A stretch of 64,000 nt of DNA. Source: Actinomycetospora chibensis. Lineage in GTDB: Bacteria > Actinomycetota > Actinomycetes > Mycobacteriales > Pseudonocardiaceae. Every line of letters begins with the position of its first letter. Position 1 is the first letter of the stretch. The position numbers were made by a program, and so were the translations under genes. Shown piece after piece: positions 9,088 through 16,979 of this stretch. The notes below the pieces were generated by a model, which was not told the origin of the DNA, ran no database searches, and saw nothing but the letters and a program-made list of their open reading frames with translations. The DNA is taken from positions 186,001 through 250,000 of the forward strand of contig NZ_JAQZAM010000006.1 in the NCBI RefSeq assembly GCF_028737215.1, read 5' to 3'.

Positions 9088-9867
9088 CTACTGCCGCTCC
9101 GCGTTGGCGTGCACCGCGTCCCGGACGTACTGGGCGAGCCCGGGGGCGATGTCCTCGTACGTCTTGGTGAAGCGGGGGTCGGAGACATACATGTCCGAGA
9201 TGCACGCGTGCATCTCGGCCGGGCAGTCGTAGAACCACCGCGTGATGTGCCGGCGGTGGGCCTCCGCGGCGTCCACCGCCGCCGGCCCGTTCGCGGGCTC
9301 ACCCGCCTGCAGCGCGGCGACGAAACGGCCGTGGATCTCGTCCATCTCGGCCTTGATCGCCTGCCAGTCGGCCTTCGTGTACTGCGAGGTGCGCTGCTGG
9401 GAGTGACGCCACGCCTCCGTCTCGCCCCACCGCTCGCGCGCCTCCTCCTGGTACTCCTCCTTGTAGTCCTCGCCGAACAGTTCGCGCTGCTCGGCGGGGG
9501 TCAGCCGGATGCCGGACACTTCTGCCTCCAGGGCTCGGTCGATGGCCGTGACGAGCTCGCCGAGCTCGTCCAGCCGGGACATGACCGCGGCGCGCTGCCG
9601 GCGCAGGTGCCCGGCGACGTCGGCCTCGGGGTCGTCGAGGAGGACGGCGACCTCCTCGAGCGAGAACCCGAGCCGCCGGTAGACGACGACGTGCTGCAGG
9701 CGCACGAGGTCCTCGTCGGTGTAGAGCCGGTACCCCGACGCACTCCGGCGGCTCGGGCGCAGGAGCCCGGTCTCGTCGTAGTGGTGCAGGGTCCGGACCG
9801 TCACCCCGGAACGCTCGGCGACCTGGCCGACCGTCAACGTGGTCGTCCCCGGTGCCGTCTCGGTCAT
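9088..9867 (-). CDS. MerR-family regulator with TipAS drug-binding domain
   Basis: Protein of 259 residues. The N-terminal MerR winged helix (LTVGQVAERSGVTVRTLHHY, then GLLRPSRRSASGYRLY) covers residues about 10-75, a coiled-coil dimer helix follows, and residues about 120-259 form a TipAS-type antibiotic-recognition domain (AEQRELFGEDYKEEY, AEAHRRHITRWFYDCP). TipA-like proteins activate multidrug-response promoters when bound to thiopeptides or other ligands, and usually their own. I chose ATG 9867 over the in-frame GTG 9876 because GAGGG lies 8 nt before the ATG. It is the last gene of the SDR-queA-like unit but has its own likely operator just upstream. Confidence 0.85.
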   Translation of the reverse strand: MTETAPGTTTLTVGQVAERSGVTVRTLHHYDETGLLRPSRRSASGYRLYTDEDLVRLQHVVVYRRLGFSLEEVAVLLDDPEADVAGHLRRQRAAVMSRLDELGELVTAIDRALEAEVSGIRLTPAEQRELFGEDYKEEYQEEARERWGETEAWRHSQQRTSQYTKADWQAIKAEMDEIHGRFVAALQAGEPANGPAAVDAAEAHRRHITRWFYDCPAEMHACISDMYVSDPRFTKTYEDIAPGLAQYVRDAVHANAERQ

Positions 9868-9874
9868 GGGAACC

Positions 9875-9906
9875 ACCCTCGGGCCTTCCGTCGCGTGAGG
9901 GTCAAG
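9875..9906 (-). promoter_or_regulatory. probable MerR-type operator/promoter of the TipAS regulator
   Basis: Read on the minus strand, CTTGAC (9906-9901) supplies a -35-like element that overlaps an inverted repeat ACCCTC...GAGGGT (arms 9902-9897 and 9880-9875). This is the layout expected for a MerR operator placed between -35 and -10. No good -10 hexamer is visible, and the repeat runs up to the ribosome-binding site. Autoregulation is inferred from the family. Confidence 0.35.
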
Positions 9907-9912
9907 TGTCGC

Positions 9913-10302
9913 TCAGGGACGCACGAAACCGATGAGCCGCGGCACCACGCGCCGCGGCACGTCCCCGGCGACGTCCGGCCGGAAGACGTCCCCGACGACG
10001 TCCTCCTCGGGCTCGCCGTACATCTCCAGGCGCTCGACCGAGCAGTGCTCCATCACCTCCGCGATGTAGGGGTCGGACAGGCGCCAGTGCTCCACGATCG
10101 CCGCCGAGTCCGGATAGAGCTGGAAGCTGTGGGCGACGAGCCGCTCGTCGTCGATGAAGACCTGGACGGCGAGCTGCGGCCCGTGCTCCTCGACGAACGC
10201 CACCGCTCGCTCCACGGCCACCCGGAACTCGCCGAGGTGTCCCTCGGTGATCCGCATCGAGTTGTGCAGCAGGAGCGGCGCGTGCCGCGTGGACCGGCTC
10301 AC
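9913..10302 (-). CDS. Hypothetical protein, possible dimeric alpha/beta-barrel (ABM-like) fold
   Basis: Protein of 129 residues that I cannot name. The alternating strand/helix pattern (MRITEGHLGEFRVAVERAVAF, QLAVQVFIDDERLVAHSFQ, YPDSAAIVEHWRLSDP) resembles the antibiotic-biosynthesis-monooxygenase/EthD ferredoxin-like superfamily, where such phrases surround a small substrate pocket. That is inference from pattern only. The GTG at 10302 overlaps the queA stop as GTGA, so translation is coupled to the queA-like gene. The stop is 46 nt before the MerR start. Confidence 0.55.
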   Translation of the reverse strand: MSRSTRHAPLLLHNSMRITEGHLGEFRVAVERAVAFVEEHGPQLAVQVFIDDERLVAHSFQLYPDSAAIVEHWRLSDPYIAEVMEHCSVERLEMYGEPEEDVVGDVFRPDVAGDVPRRVVPRLIGFVRP

Positions 10303-11345
10303 GACGCCACCCCCTCCGGCAGCAGGAGCGTCGAGTCACCGAACTCGTGCCACAGGTACCGCTCGGCCACCGCCGCCTCGTACGCCCGCCCCACGAGCGC
10401 CGGCCCGGCCACTGCCTCGAGCAGCGCCAGGTGGCTCGCCTCCGGCTCGTGCAGGCCGGAGATCAGCCCGTCGACGGTCCACGCCGGGCGGTGGGGGCCG
10501 AGGACGAGGTCGGTCCAACCGTGTCCCGAGGACACGGTCCCGTCGGGCGTCGCGACGGTCTCGAGCGCCCGCGCGACGGTCGTCCCCACCGCGACGACCC
10601 GCGCGCCGGCCGCCCGCGCCGAGTTGACGAGACGGGCCGTCGACGCCGGCACCCGGAACCGCTCGGCCGCCGGCGGCTCGTGCTTCTCCTGGCTCGACAC
10701 CCCGGCGTGCAGCACGAGCGGGGCGGCGGTCACGCCGCGCGCCATCAGGCGCACGAGCAGCCGCTCGGACAACGGGCGCCCGGCGCTCGGCATCTCGGCG
10801 CTGCCGGGCTCGGTGGCGTAGACGGTCTGGTGGTCCGCGAGCGGGAAGCGTCCGGCGAGGTGCCCGTACGCGATCGGGTGCCCGTACCTCGCGAGGTAGC
10901 CCGCCCTCCCGACCGCCGGCCACGGCCGCGCCCGCCACAACCGTCGCGGGGCGTGCTCGTCCGGGTAGGGCGCGACGAGGGTGAGGACGACGCCGGGCAG
11001 CGTGAGCCGGTCGCCGGCCGCGACGTCGCGCTCGGGCCCGTCGGGGCGACGTGGTTCGACCACCCAGTCGCCGTCGTCGAGATCGGTCGCCACGTGCAGC
11101 ACCATCGCCCGCCCGTCGCGGTGACGGGCGTCGAGGGCGGCCGGGAGGGTGGCGGAGGTGTTGACGACGAGCAGGTCGCCGGGATCGAGGACGTCGGCGA
11201 GCTCGTGGAACCGCCGATGCTCGACGACGCCGGGACGGGCGACGAGCAGCCGCACGCCGTCCCGGGCGAGCCCTCGGTGCTCGGGGGGTTCGTGGGCCTC
11301 CGCGCCCGGTGGGAGCCGGAAGGACGTCACGGGCAGCACGGTCAT
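10299..11345 (-). CDS. queA: QueA-like S-adenosylmethionine:tRNA ribosyltransferase-isomerase
   Basis: Protein of 348 residues, full family length. QueA transfers and isomerises the ribosyl moiety of AdoMet onto preQ1 in tRNA to make epoxyqueuosine. Family landmarks visible are DLLVVNTSATLPAAL, the substrate-loop region HAGVSSQEKHEPPAAERF and VVAVGTTVARALE, then the C-terminal SGLHEPEASHLALLEA. The gene sits between an SDR (ATGA overlap at 11342-11345) and a small protein (GTGA overlap at 10299-10302) rather than with tgt, queG or preQ1 synthesis genes, none of which are in the window. Its actual substrate may therefore differ from classic QueA. A repeated palindrome lies inside the coding sequence at 10518-10538. 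Confidence 0.8.
   Translation of the reverse strand: MTVLPVTSFRLPPGAEAHEPPEHRGLARDGVRLLVARPGVVEHRRFHELADVLDPGDLLVVNTSATLPAALDARHRDGRAMVLHVATDLDDGDWVVEPRRPDGPERDVAAGDRLTLPGVVLTLVAPYPDEHAPRRLWRARPWPAVGRAGYLARYGHPIAYGHLAGRFPLADHQTVYATEPGSAEMPSAGRPLSERLLVRLMARGVTAAPLVLHAGVSSQEKHEPPAAERFRVPASTARLVNSARAAGARVVAVGTTVARALETVATPDGTVSSGHGWTDLVLGPHRPAWTVDGLISGLHEPEASHLALLEAVAGPALVGRAYEAAVAERYLWHEFGDSTLLLPEGVAS
10518..10538. repeat. palindrome inside queA, same core as the 8031-8055 terminator
   Basis: ACCGTGTCC (10518-10526), CGA, GGACACGGT (10530-10538). The 9-bp arms match those of the intergenic hairpin at 8031-8055, and the loop differs only in one base (CGA against TGA). Within queA it falls in the codons for the segment PDGTVSSGHGW. 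Confidence 0.55.
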
Positions 11346-12040
11346 GACGCCACCGCCGGCGTGAGGTCGGCGGCGCGGTAGCGGCCGCTCGGGTGGTCGC
11401 CGTCGACGAGGACGCGCAGCGCAGGGACCACGGTCTCGGGCTCGGGGCGGTCGCTGATGTCCTCACCCGGGAAGGCCTCCTGGTGCATCACGGTGCGCAT
11501 GTCGCCGGGGTCGACGACGTGCACGCGCCACTGCGGGTTCTCGACGGCCAGCACCGCGCCGAGGTGCTCGAGCGCCGCCTTCGACATGCCGTAGCCGCCC
11601 CACCCGGCCATCGCCTCGGTGCCGGCGTCGGAGGTGACGGCGACGATCCGCGCCCCGGGACGCAGCAGCGGGCGCAGTGTCTGGACGAGGCCGAGCGGCG
11701 CGACCACGTTGACGCGCAGCACCTGCTCGAGCACGTCGAGGGGGTAGTCGGCGAGCTCGGGCTGCGGGCTCGGTCCGAGCAGGCTCGCGTTGAGGACGAG
11801 CAGGTCGAGGCCGCCGAGGTCGTCGGCGGCCTCGGCGAGCGCGGTCCGGTGGACGGGGTCGGCGACGTCCCCGGGGACCGTGACGACGCCGGGCAGGCCG
11901 GCGACGGCGGCGGCGAGCTCGTCGCCGTGGCGCGCGTCGACGACGACGCGCCACCCGTCGCCGGCCAGGTCGGCCGTGAGAGCACGCCCGAGGCCGCGGG
12001 ACGCGCCGGTGATCAGTGCTGTGGGCTGGTGTCCGCTCAT
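11342..12040 (-). CDS. Short-chain dehydrogenase/reductase
   Basis: Protein of 232 residues. The NAD(P)-binding motif TGASRGLG lies at residues about 10-17, the cofactor acid/arginine region WRVVVDAR follows, and the catalytic YGMSK (YxxxK) with upstream VTSDAG is present. The substrate is unknown. ATG 12040 starts the conserved Rossmann strand; the 50 residues of in-frame upstream reading are arginine-rich noise. It heads the minus-strand unit SDR-queA-like-hypothetical with 4-nt overlaps throughout, so it is probably functionally tied to the QueA-like enzyme. Confidence 0.85.
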   Translation of the reverse strand: MSGHQPTALITGASRGLGRALTADLAGDGWRVVVDARHGDELAAAVAGLPGVVTVPGDVADPVHRTALAEAADDLGGLDLLVLNASLLGPSPQPELADYPLDVLEQVLRVNVVAPLGLVQTLRPLLRPGARIVAVTSDAGTEAMAGWGGYGMSKAALEHLGAVLAVENPQWRVHVVDPGDMRTVMHQEAFPGEDISDRPEPETVVPALRVLVDGDHPSGRYRAADLTPAVAS

Positions 12041-12131
12041 GTGCTCGACGGTGCGACCTGGACGGAAGTCGAGGTCAAGCGTTCCTCCGAACGGCACCCG
12101 GCGAACCCGTCGTCGTGCCAGCCTCACGACC

Positions 12132-12446
12132 GTGGCGGGCGGGTACGCGGTCGGCCTCGAGGCGCTGGGCCGTAGTGCCCGGGGCGTGCGCGACACCGTC
12201 GACCAGGTCGAGGTCGGGCGTCTCGACGGCGTCGGGTCTGCGCCTGGTCACGACCGCCTGGGCGCCGCACTCGCGGAGTTCGCCACGCGGTGGCAGCAGG
12301 GTGTGGAGGCGCTCGCCGAGGACGGCCGTGCCGTCGCCGACCGGCTCGCGGCGGCCGAGGCCGGCTACCGGCGGGCGGACAACGGAGCCGCCCGCGGTCT
12401 CGACGGGCAGGTGCGTGGTGCGGGTCCCGACCCGGGAGGGGGCTGA
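12132..12446 (+). CDS. Small ESX (type VII) substrate-like protein
   Basis: Protein of 104 residues, helical and Ala/Gly/Arg rich, of the EspC/WXG100-like type that precedes ESX-secreted toxins in actinobacteria. Near its C-terminus GYRRADNG contains YRRAD, a YxxxD secretion signal. The start is GTG 12132, the only good in-frame choice, without a clear ribosome-binding site. The stop overlaps the ATG of the toxin gene (TGATG at 12444-12448). It is likely the export partner of that toxin. Confidence 0.55.
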   Translation: MAGGYAVGLEALGRSARGVRDTVDQVEVGRLDGVGSAPGHDRLGAALAEFATRWQQGVEALAEDGRAVADRLAAAEAGYRRADNGAARGLDGQVRGAGPDPGGG

Positions 12447-13602
12447 TGCCGGAGCTGGGGGCCTCCGAGGACCCGGCCGCCCTGATCCCCGGCGACCCCG
12501 TCGTCCTGCGCACCGCCGGTGCGACCTACCGGCGGTACGCGCTGACGCTCGAGGACGCGTCCACCGGACTCGGCCGGGTCGGGACGCCGGAAGGCTGGTC
12601 CGGGCCGGCGGCGGACGGTTTCCGCGCGGCGTTCGCTCCCGAGCCCCGACGCTGGCAGGACGCCGCCACGGCCTTCGGTGACGCCGCCCGCGCCACCGAC
12701 GACCACGCCGCCGCGCTGGAGTGGGCGCGGGGTCGGGCCGCCGAGGCCGTCATCCGTTGGCGCGAGGCGCAGATGGCGTCCGCGACGGCCCGCGCGCAGT
12801 ACGACCGGGCGATCGCGAACGGCGCCGCACCCGTGCCCTTCCTCGACCCCGGGGACGGCGCACGCGCCGACGCGCAGCGGCTCCTCGCCCAGGCCCGGCA
12901 GCACGTGCGCGACTCCGGCGATCGGTCCGCCGCCGTGGTCACCGCGGCCTGCGCCGCCGCCCCGGCCGCACCGGGGTTCTGGAGTGAGCTCGCCGACGGT
13001 GCCGGCGCGGTCGCGGCGGAGGCGGGCAATGCGCTGGCCTCGGTCGGGAACGCCCTGCTCCGGAACCCGCTCGACGTGGCGGCCGTGGTCGGCGGCGGCG
13101 CGCTGGCCGCGGTCAGCGCCGCCGGAGTCGTCGGGTCCGTGGCCCTCGACGCGACCGGAATCGGCGCCGTCGCGGGTGTCCCCTGGGCGGACTGTCGCTC
13201 GCCGGGGTGGCGACGGGCGTGGGCATCGCCGGCGTCGGCGCGGCGGACGCGATCGCCCACGCGGTCGGCGACGACCGCGTCGCGGCCTTCACGGTCGCCG
13301 CGGACGCCGACGCCGGAGCGGACCTGCCGCTCGCGCCTGCGGAGCGGATCCCGACCGTGGGCGAACCCGGCGACAACGAGCGCATCCGCGTACTCCCGAA
13401 TGCGCAGGCCGTCCGCGACCTCTACGAGGAACTCGCCGAGAACGGCACATCGGTGAGCTGGGGCGGCTACCGGGGACAGGCGGTACTTCTTCCCGACGGA
13501 ACGCAGATCGGGCTGCGCGACGATTCGAAGTCCGGAGGCCCGACACTGGACGCCAATCTGCCGAACGGAGAGCAGTGGAAAGTTCATCTACCCCGGCGCT
13601 GA
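12446..13602 (+). pseudogene. ESX-exported polymorphic toxin, interrupted by a -1 frameshift
   Basis: Restoring one base gives 385 residues. The N-terminal half is a WXG100-like domain (WSG of PEGWSGPAADGF near residue 52) with long helices to about residue 185. A Gly/Ala-rich hydrophobic linker (AAVVGGGALAAVSAAGVVGS) follows, then a C-terminal domain with VLPNAQAVRDLYEEL, VLLPDGTQIGLRDDSKSGGP and WKVHLP. The frame breaks at the C-run 13180-13183: four C are present, while five would give GVPLGGLSLAGVATG and continue into the 13207-13602 frame. The C-terminal domain looks like the compact toxin module that caps polymorphic toxins. An RNase of the BECR fold is possible but unproven. A probable immunity gene overlaps its 3' end. 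Confidence 0.65.
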
Positions 13603-13952
13603 CAGATGACGACGGTGCGGCGAAGATCCTTCTTCGAGGGCAGGACGACTGGGTCAGCCTGGCTGAGGCCCGATTCCTCGTGAGCCTTGCCGAACCAGGT
13701 TCACCCGACGCGGTCCGCGAGGCGACGCTGCGGGCGATCACACTGCTCGTCGAGCACGACCTCGCCCGCCTCGGCGAACTCAATCCCCGCTTCGAGCCGT
13801 GGTCCCTGTCGAAGGACGAGGGTCTGACGCGCGTCCGCCGGGAGTGGTGGGACCCCGAATGCGCCCTCGTCCCCGGCAACGTGGTCTGGATCGACAACAC
13901 TCCCGCCGGCGACGAGGTCGCGCGCCGGATCGAGGCGGCCCGCGACACCTGA
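13575..13952 (+). CDS. Probable immunity protein for the upstream toxin
   Basis: Protein of 125 residues with no recognised family. It starts at GTG 13575, overlapping the last 28 nt of the toxin gene; no other in-frame start precedes the conserved-looking part (DDWVSLAEARFLVSLA). It is acidic and lacks a signal peptide or membrane segment, consistent with a cytoplasmic antidote. Position immediately after a polymorphic-toxin C-terminus, with overlap, is the main reason for the call. Third-position GC is lower at its 5' end than in neighbours, as is common for exchanged toxin-immunity cassettes. Confidence 0.5.
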   Translation: MESSSTPALTDDDGAAKILLRGQDDWVSLAEARFLVSLAEPGSPDAVREATLRAITLLVEHDLARLGELNPRFEPWSLSKDEGLTRVRREWWDPECALVPGNVVWIDNTPAGDEVARRIEAARDT

Positions 13953-14008
13953 ACCCGTTCCTCCCAGCCCCACCGCGCAGTAGCGTCGCCGGTCACGGAG
14001 GCGTTCCC

Positions 14009-14878
14009 ATGGACATCCAGGCGCTCCGCTACGCGGTGACGCTGGCGGAGGAACTGCACTTCCGGAAGGCTGCGGAGCGCCACTACATCGCCCCGCAGGC
14101 CTTCGGGCGGCACGTGCGCGCGCTGGAGAGGGAGGTCGGGGCCCGCCTCTTCGACCGCACGAGCCGCCGCGTCACCCTCACCCCGGCCGGGGTCCGCCTC
14201 GTCGAACGGGCGTGCGACGTGCTGGCGCGCGTCGACGACCTCGCCGCGGCGGTCCGCGACGCGCAGCCGGCGAACGACGACGGCGTCGTGCGCGTCGGGA
14301 TCCTCGGCTTCGGAGCGGCCGACCGCTGGACCGCGCTGCGCCGCCTGGTGCAGGCCCAGCTCCCCGAGAGCCTGCTCGTGCACATCGAGCTTGACTGGGA
14401 CTCGCAGTTCGACGCCGTGCGCGAGGGCGAGGTCGACGTCGCGGTGGTCCACGACGTCGGGCCGGTCGACGGGCTGCGTCTCGACCACGTGCTGACGGCG
14501 GACCGGGTCGCGGTCGTCCCGGTCTCGTCGCCGTTCGCCGACGCGGAGCACCTCGACGAGGACGACGTCGGAGGGTCGGCGTGGGTGCGGCCGATCGGGC
14601 GCCATCCCGGCCTCGGGCGGTGGGCGGGGCCGGCGATGCAGGTGTCGCGCCGCAGCCCGGTGGTGCGCACCCCCGCCGCGATCCCCGCGGCGGTCGCGAC
14701 GTCGGGGATGCTCGGCATCCACGGCGACCCCGCGCGGCGCTTCTTCGCCCGCCCCGACGTGCGGTTCGTCCCGCTGGCGGGCGAGCAGTGCCACGTCTCG
14801 GTGGCCACGCGCGTCGACGACGACTCGCGCATCGCACTCGCGTTCCGCCAGGCGGCGGATCTCGTCACCCTCGCCTGA
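14009..14878 (+). CDS. LysR-family transcriptional regulator
   Basis: Protein of 289 residues, normal LysR length. The winged helix is at the N-terminus (YAVTLAEELHFRKAAERHYI, then RALEREVGARLFDRTSRRVT). The effector domain begins near residue 90 (GVVRVGILGFGAADR) and continues to EGEVDVAVVHDVGPVDG. ATG 14009 follows a CACGGAGG ribosome-binding site. It lies just upstream of and co-oriented with the MetE-like/FAH/MBL genes and is the obvious candidate regulator of that catabolic run. The effector is unknown. Confidence 0.87.
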   Translation: MDIQALRYAVTLAEELHFRKAAERHYIAPQAFGRHVRALEREVGARLFDRTSRRVTLTPAGVRLVERACDVLARVDDLAAAVRDAQPANDDGVVRVGILGFGAADRWTALRRLVQAQLPESLLVHIELDWDSQFDAVREGEVDVAVVHDVGPVDGLRLDHVLTADRVAVVPVSSPFADAEHLDEDDVGGSAWVRPIGRHPGLGRWAGPAMQVSRRSPVVRTPAAIPAAVATSGMLGIHGDPARRFFARPDVRFVPLAGEQCHVSVATRVDDDSRIALAFRQAADLVTLA

Positions 14879-14987
14879 GCTGTCAAGGGACGGATCGCAA
14901 CCGAAACGGCACCTGATCCGGCGGACGACCTGGGCCACGGTGGGTCCACGACCCCGACGACCGACCCCGACGACGTGGGAGGCCACG

Positions 14988-16079
14988 ATGGCCCGGCGAC
15001 TCAGTGACCACTTCGGCCACCTCTTCCCGACGACCGCGGTGGGCTCCTACCCGCGGCCGAAGTGGAACACCTTCGACCTCGGCGGCGAGGACATCCGCGT
15101 GGCCATGCGCCGTGGCGACTTCGCCGAGGCCTACTCGGACGGCGTGCGCGCGATGATCGGCGACCAGATCGACGCCGGCATCGACCTGCCCACCGACGGC
15201 CACCTCTGGTACGACCGCCACGAGGGCTTCATCTCGTCGTTCCTGCTCTACCCCGCCTACCACCTCGACGGCATCACGGTGGAGCCCGCGCCGAACCACC
15301 TGTTCGACATGTTCGGCACCGAGACCGCGGCGCCCTTCGCCGGGACGTGGAGCGAGACGGCCGTGACCGGCCCGATCGGGCGCGGCACCATGCACCTCGC
15401 CGACCTGTGGCGCAGCGCGCGCGCCGTCAGCCCCCGCACCGTGAAGTTCTGCAGCGGGATGGGCCCGGCCAACCTCGCCGGCTGGCTGACCGACCGCCAC
15501 TACCACGACAAGAAGGCCCTCTACCGCGACCTCGCGGCGGCCTACAACGCCGAGTTCAAGGATGCCGTCGCCGCCGGGGTCGAGGTGCTCCAGCTCGACG
15601 ACGTCGGCTTCACCCTGCACCAGCCCGAGGACTACCCCCTCGTCGTCGAGACGCTCAACCAGGCGCTCGAGGGCGTCGACGCGCTGACGATCTTCCACAT
15701 CTGCCACCTCGCCAGCGGCGTCCCGGTCGGCATCACGCCGTACGCCGGGTTCCACGAGCTCGTCGCGAACGAGCTGCGGGTCGACGCCGTCGAGTACGCC
15801 TTCGCCGAGACGGGCTTCCCGGACGAGGACTTCGACCTGTGGTCGCGCTTCCCCAGCGACAAGGGCCTCGGCGTCGGCTGCATCGACATCAAGCGGCTCG
15901 TCGTCGAGACGCCGGACGCGATCGCCGCGGGCGTGCGCAAGGCCCTCGAGCACGTCTCGCCCGACCGCGTCCACCTGACCTCGGACTGCGGCCTGTTCTC
16001 GCTGCCACGGCCGATGGCGCGCGGGAAGCTCGTCTCGATGGCGAAGGCGGCCGAGCAGCTCCGGGCCGAGCTCGCCTGA
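14988..16079 (+). CDS. MetE C-terminal-like (cobalamin-independent methionine synthase family) enzyme
   Basis: Protein of 363 residues, about half the length of MetE and corresponding to the catalytic barrel. It starts LFPTTAVGSYPRPKWNT, the family entry motif. Probable zinc ligands are in HICHLASG and CGLFSLPR, and QLDDVGF matches the substrate/folate-site segment. Stand-alone proteins of this group are often found in catabolic clusters and may move methyl groups rather than make methionine. GGGAGG precedes ATG 14988. The stop overlaps the next gene as TGATG, so it is co-translated with a fumarylacetoacetase-like hydrolase. The actual methyl donor and acceptor are unknown. Confidence 0.75.
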   Translation: MARRLSDHFGHLFPTTAVGSYPRPKWNTFDLGGEDIRVAMRRGDFAEAYSDGVRAMIGDQIDAGIDLPTDGHLWYDRHEGFISSFLLYPAYHLDGITVEPAPNHLFDMFGTETAAPFAGTWSETAVTGPIGRGTMHLADLWRSARAVSPRTVKFCSGMGPANLAGWLTDRHYHDKKALYRDLAAAYNAEFKDAVAAGVEVLQLDDVGFTLHQPEDYPLVVETLNQALEGVDALTIFHICHLASGVPVGITPYAGFHELVANELRVDAVEYAFAETGFPDEDFDLWSRFPSDKGLGVGCIDIKRLVVETPDAIAAGVRKALEHVSPDRVHLTSDCGLFSLPRPMARGKLVSMAKAAEQLRAELA

Positions 16080-16969
16080 TGCGCTGGAGCACCTTCCGCG
16101 ACGCCGACGGCGCCGAACGGGTCGGGGTGTGGCGCGACGAGCGCCTGCATCCCGTCCCGGAGCCGACGACGCTGCTCGCGCTGATCAGCGACGACCGCCT
16201 CGACGCCGCGGCCCGCGCTGCCGCCGACCAGCCGCCCGTCGACGGCGTCGAGCTGCTCGCCCCGATCCCGCGTCCACCCTCGATCCGCGACTTCATGGCG
16301 TTCGAGGAGCACGTCGTCACGGCGAGCGCGGCGATCGGGCTGGAGGTCGACCCGCTCTGGTACCAGCAGCCGGTCTTCTACTTCACCAACCCCGCGTCGC
16401 TGCGCGGGCCGCAGGCCGACGTCGCCGTCCCGCCGGGCACCCGGGCGCTGGACTACGAGCTCGAGATCGCCGCGGTCATCGGCCGCGAGGGCAGCGACCT
16501 CGCGCCGGCCGACGCCGCCGACCACATCGCGGGCTACGTGCTGTTCTGCGACTGGAGCGCCCGCGACCTCCAGGGCGCCGAGATGGCGCTCAACCTGGGC
16601 CCGGCGAAGGGCAAGGACTTCGCCTCGAGTTGCGGGCCGTGGATGCTCACGCCCGACGAGCTGGTGCCCGGGGCCGCCATGTCCGCGTCCGTGAACGACC
16701 GGCCGTGCAGCGCGGGCCGTCTCGACAGCCTGTACTGGACCTTCGCCGAGATGATCGCCTACGCGTCACGCGGCACCCGCGTCGTGCCCGGCGACCTCAT
16801 CGGCTCCGGCACGGTCGGCACCGGCTGCCTGCTCGAGCTCTCGCGCGTGCACGGTGCGCAGGCGTATCCCTACCTGGTCCCCGGCGACCGCGTACACCTC
16901 GAGGCCGAGGGCCTCGGCGCCGTCGACGCCGGCGTCGTTCCCGGTCCCGATCCCATCCCGTTGCGCTGA
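16079..16969 (+). CDS. Fumarylacetoacetate hydrolase-family protein
   Basis: Protein of 296 residues. The FAH catalytic core is visible: RDFMAFEEHV, the metal-binding segment LDYELEIAAVIG (ExE), and GYVLFCDWSARDLQ. GPAKGKDFASSCGPWML and IGSGTVGTGCLLEL complete the family pattern. Such enzymes hydrolyse or decarboxylate beta-diketo or 2-oxo-3-ene acids at the end of ring-cleavage pathways. ATG 16079 overlaps the stop of the MetE-like gene. The MBL gene follows after 10 nt, so the three form one transcript. The substrate is not deducible. Confidence 0.87.
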   Translation: MRWSTFRDADGAERVGVWRDERLHPVPEPTTLLALISDDRLDAAARAAADQPPVDGVELLAPIPRPPSIRDFMAFEEHVVTASAAIGLEVDPLWYQQPVFYFTNPASLRGPQADVAVPPGTRALDYELEIAAVIGREGSDLAPADAADHIAGYVLFCDWSARDLQGAEMALNLGPAKGKDFASSCGPWMLTPDELVPGAAMSASVNDRPCSAGRLDSLYWTFAEMIAYASRGTRVVPGDLIGSGTVGTGCLLELSRVHGAQAYPYLVPGDRVHLEAEGLGAVDAGVVPGPDPIPLR

Positions 16970-16979
16970 GGAGACCCCG

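Noticed and set aside
10299..11345. Link between the QueA-like gene and 7-deazaguanine DNA modification (Dpd) or the Dpt-like operon
   Set aside because: No DpdA or other dpd gene is in the window, and the restriction-like operon is 44 kb away with its own dense operon structure.
13575..13952. Reading the downstream gene as part of the toxin by frameshift
   Set aside because: The toxin frame ends cleanly at 13602 after a coherent domain, and the second frame has its own start and a full-length independent protein.
14879..14987. LysR binding box upstream of the MetE-like gene
   Set aside because: A T-N11-A pattern can be found but without convincing dyad symmetry, so it is not listed as a site.
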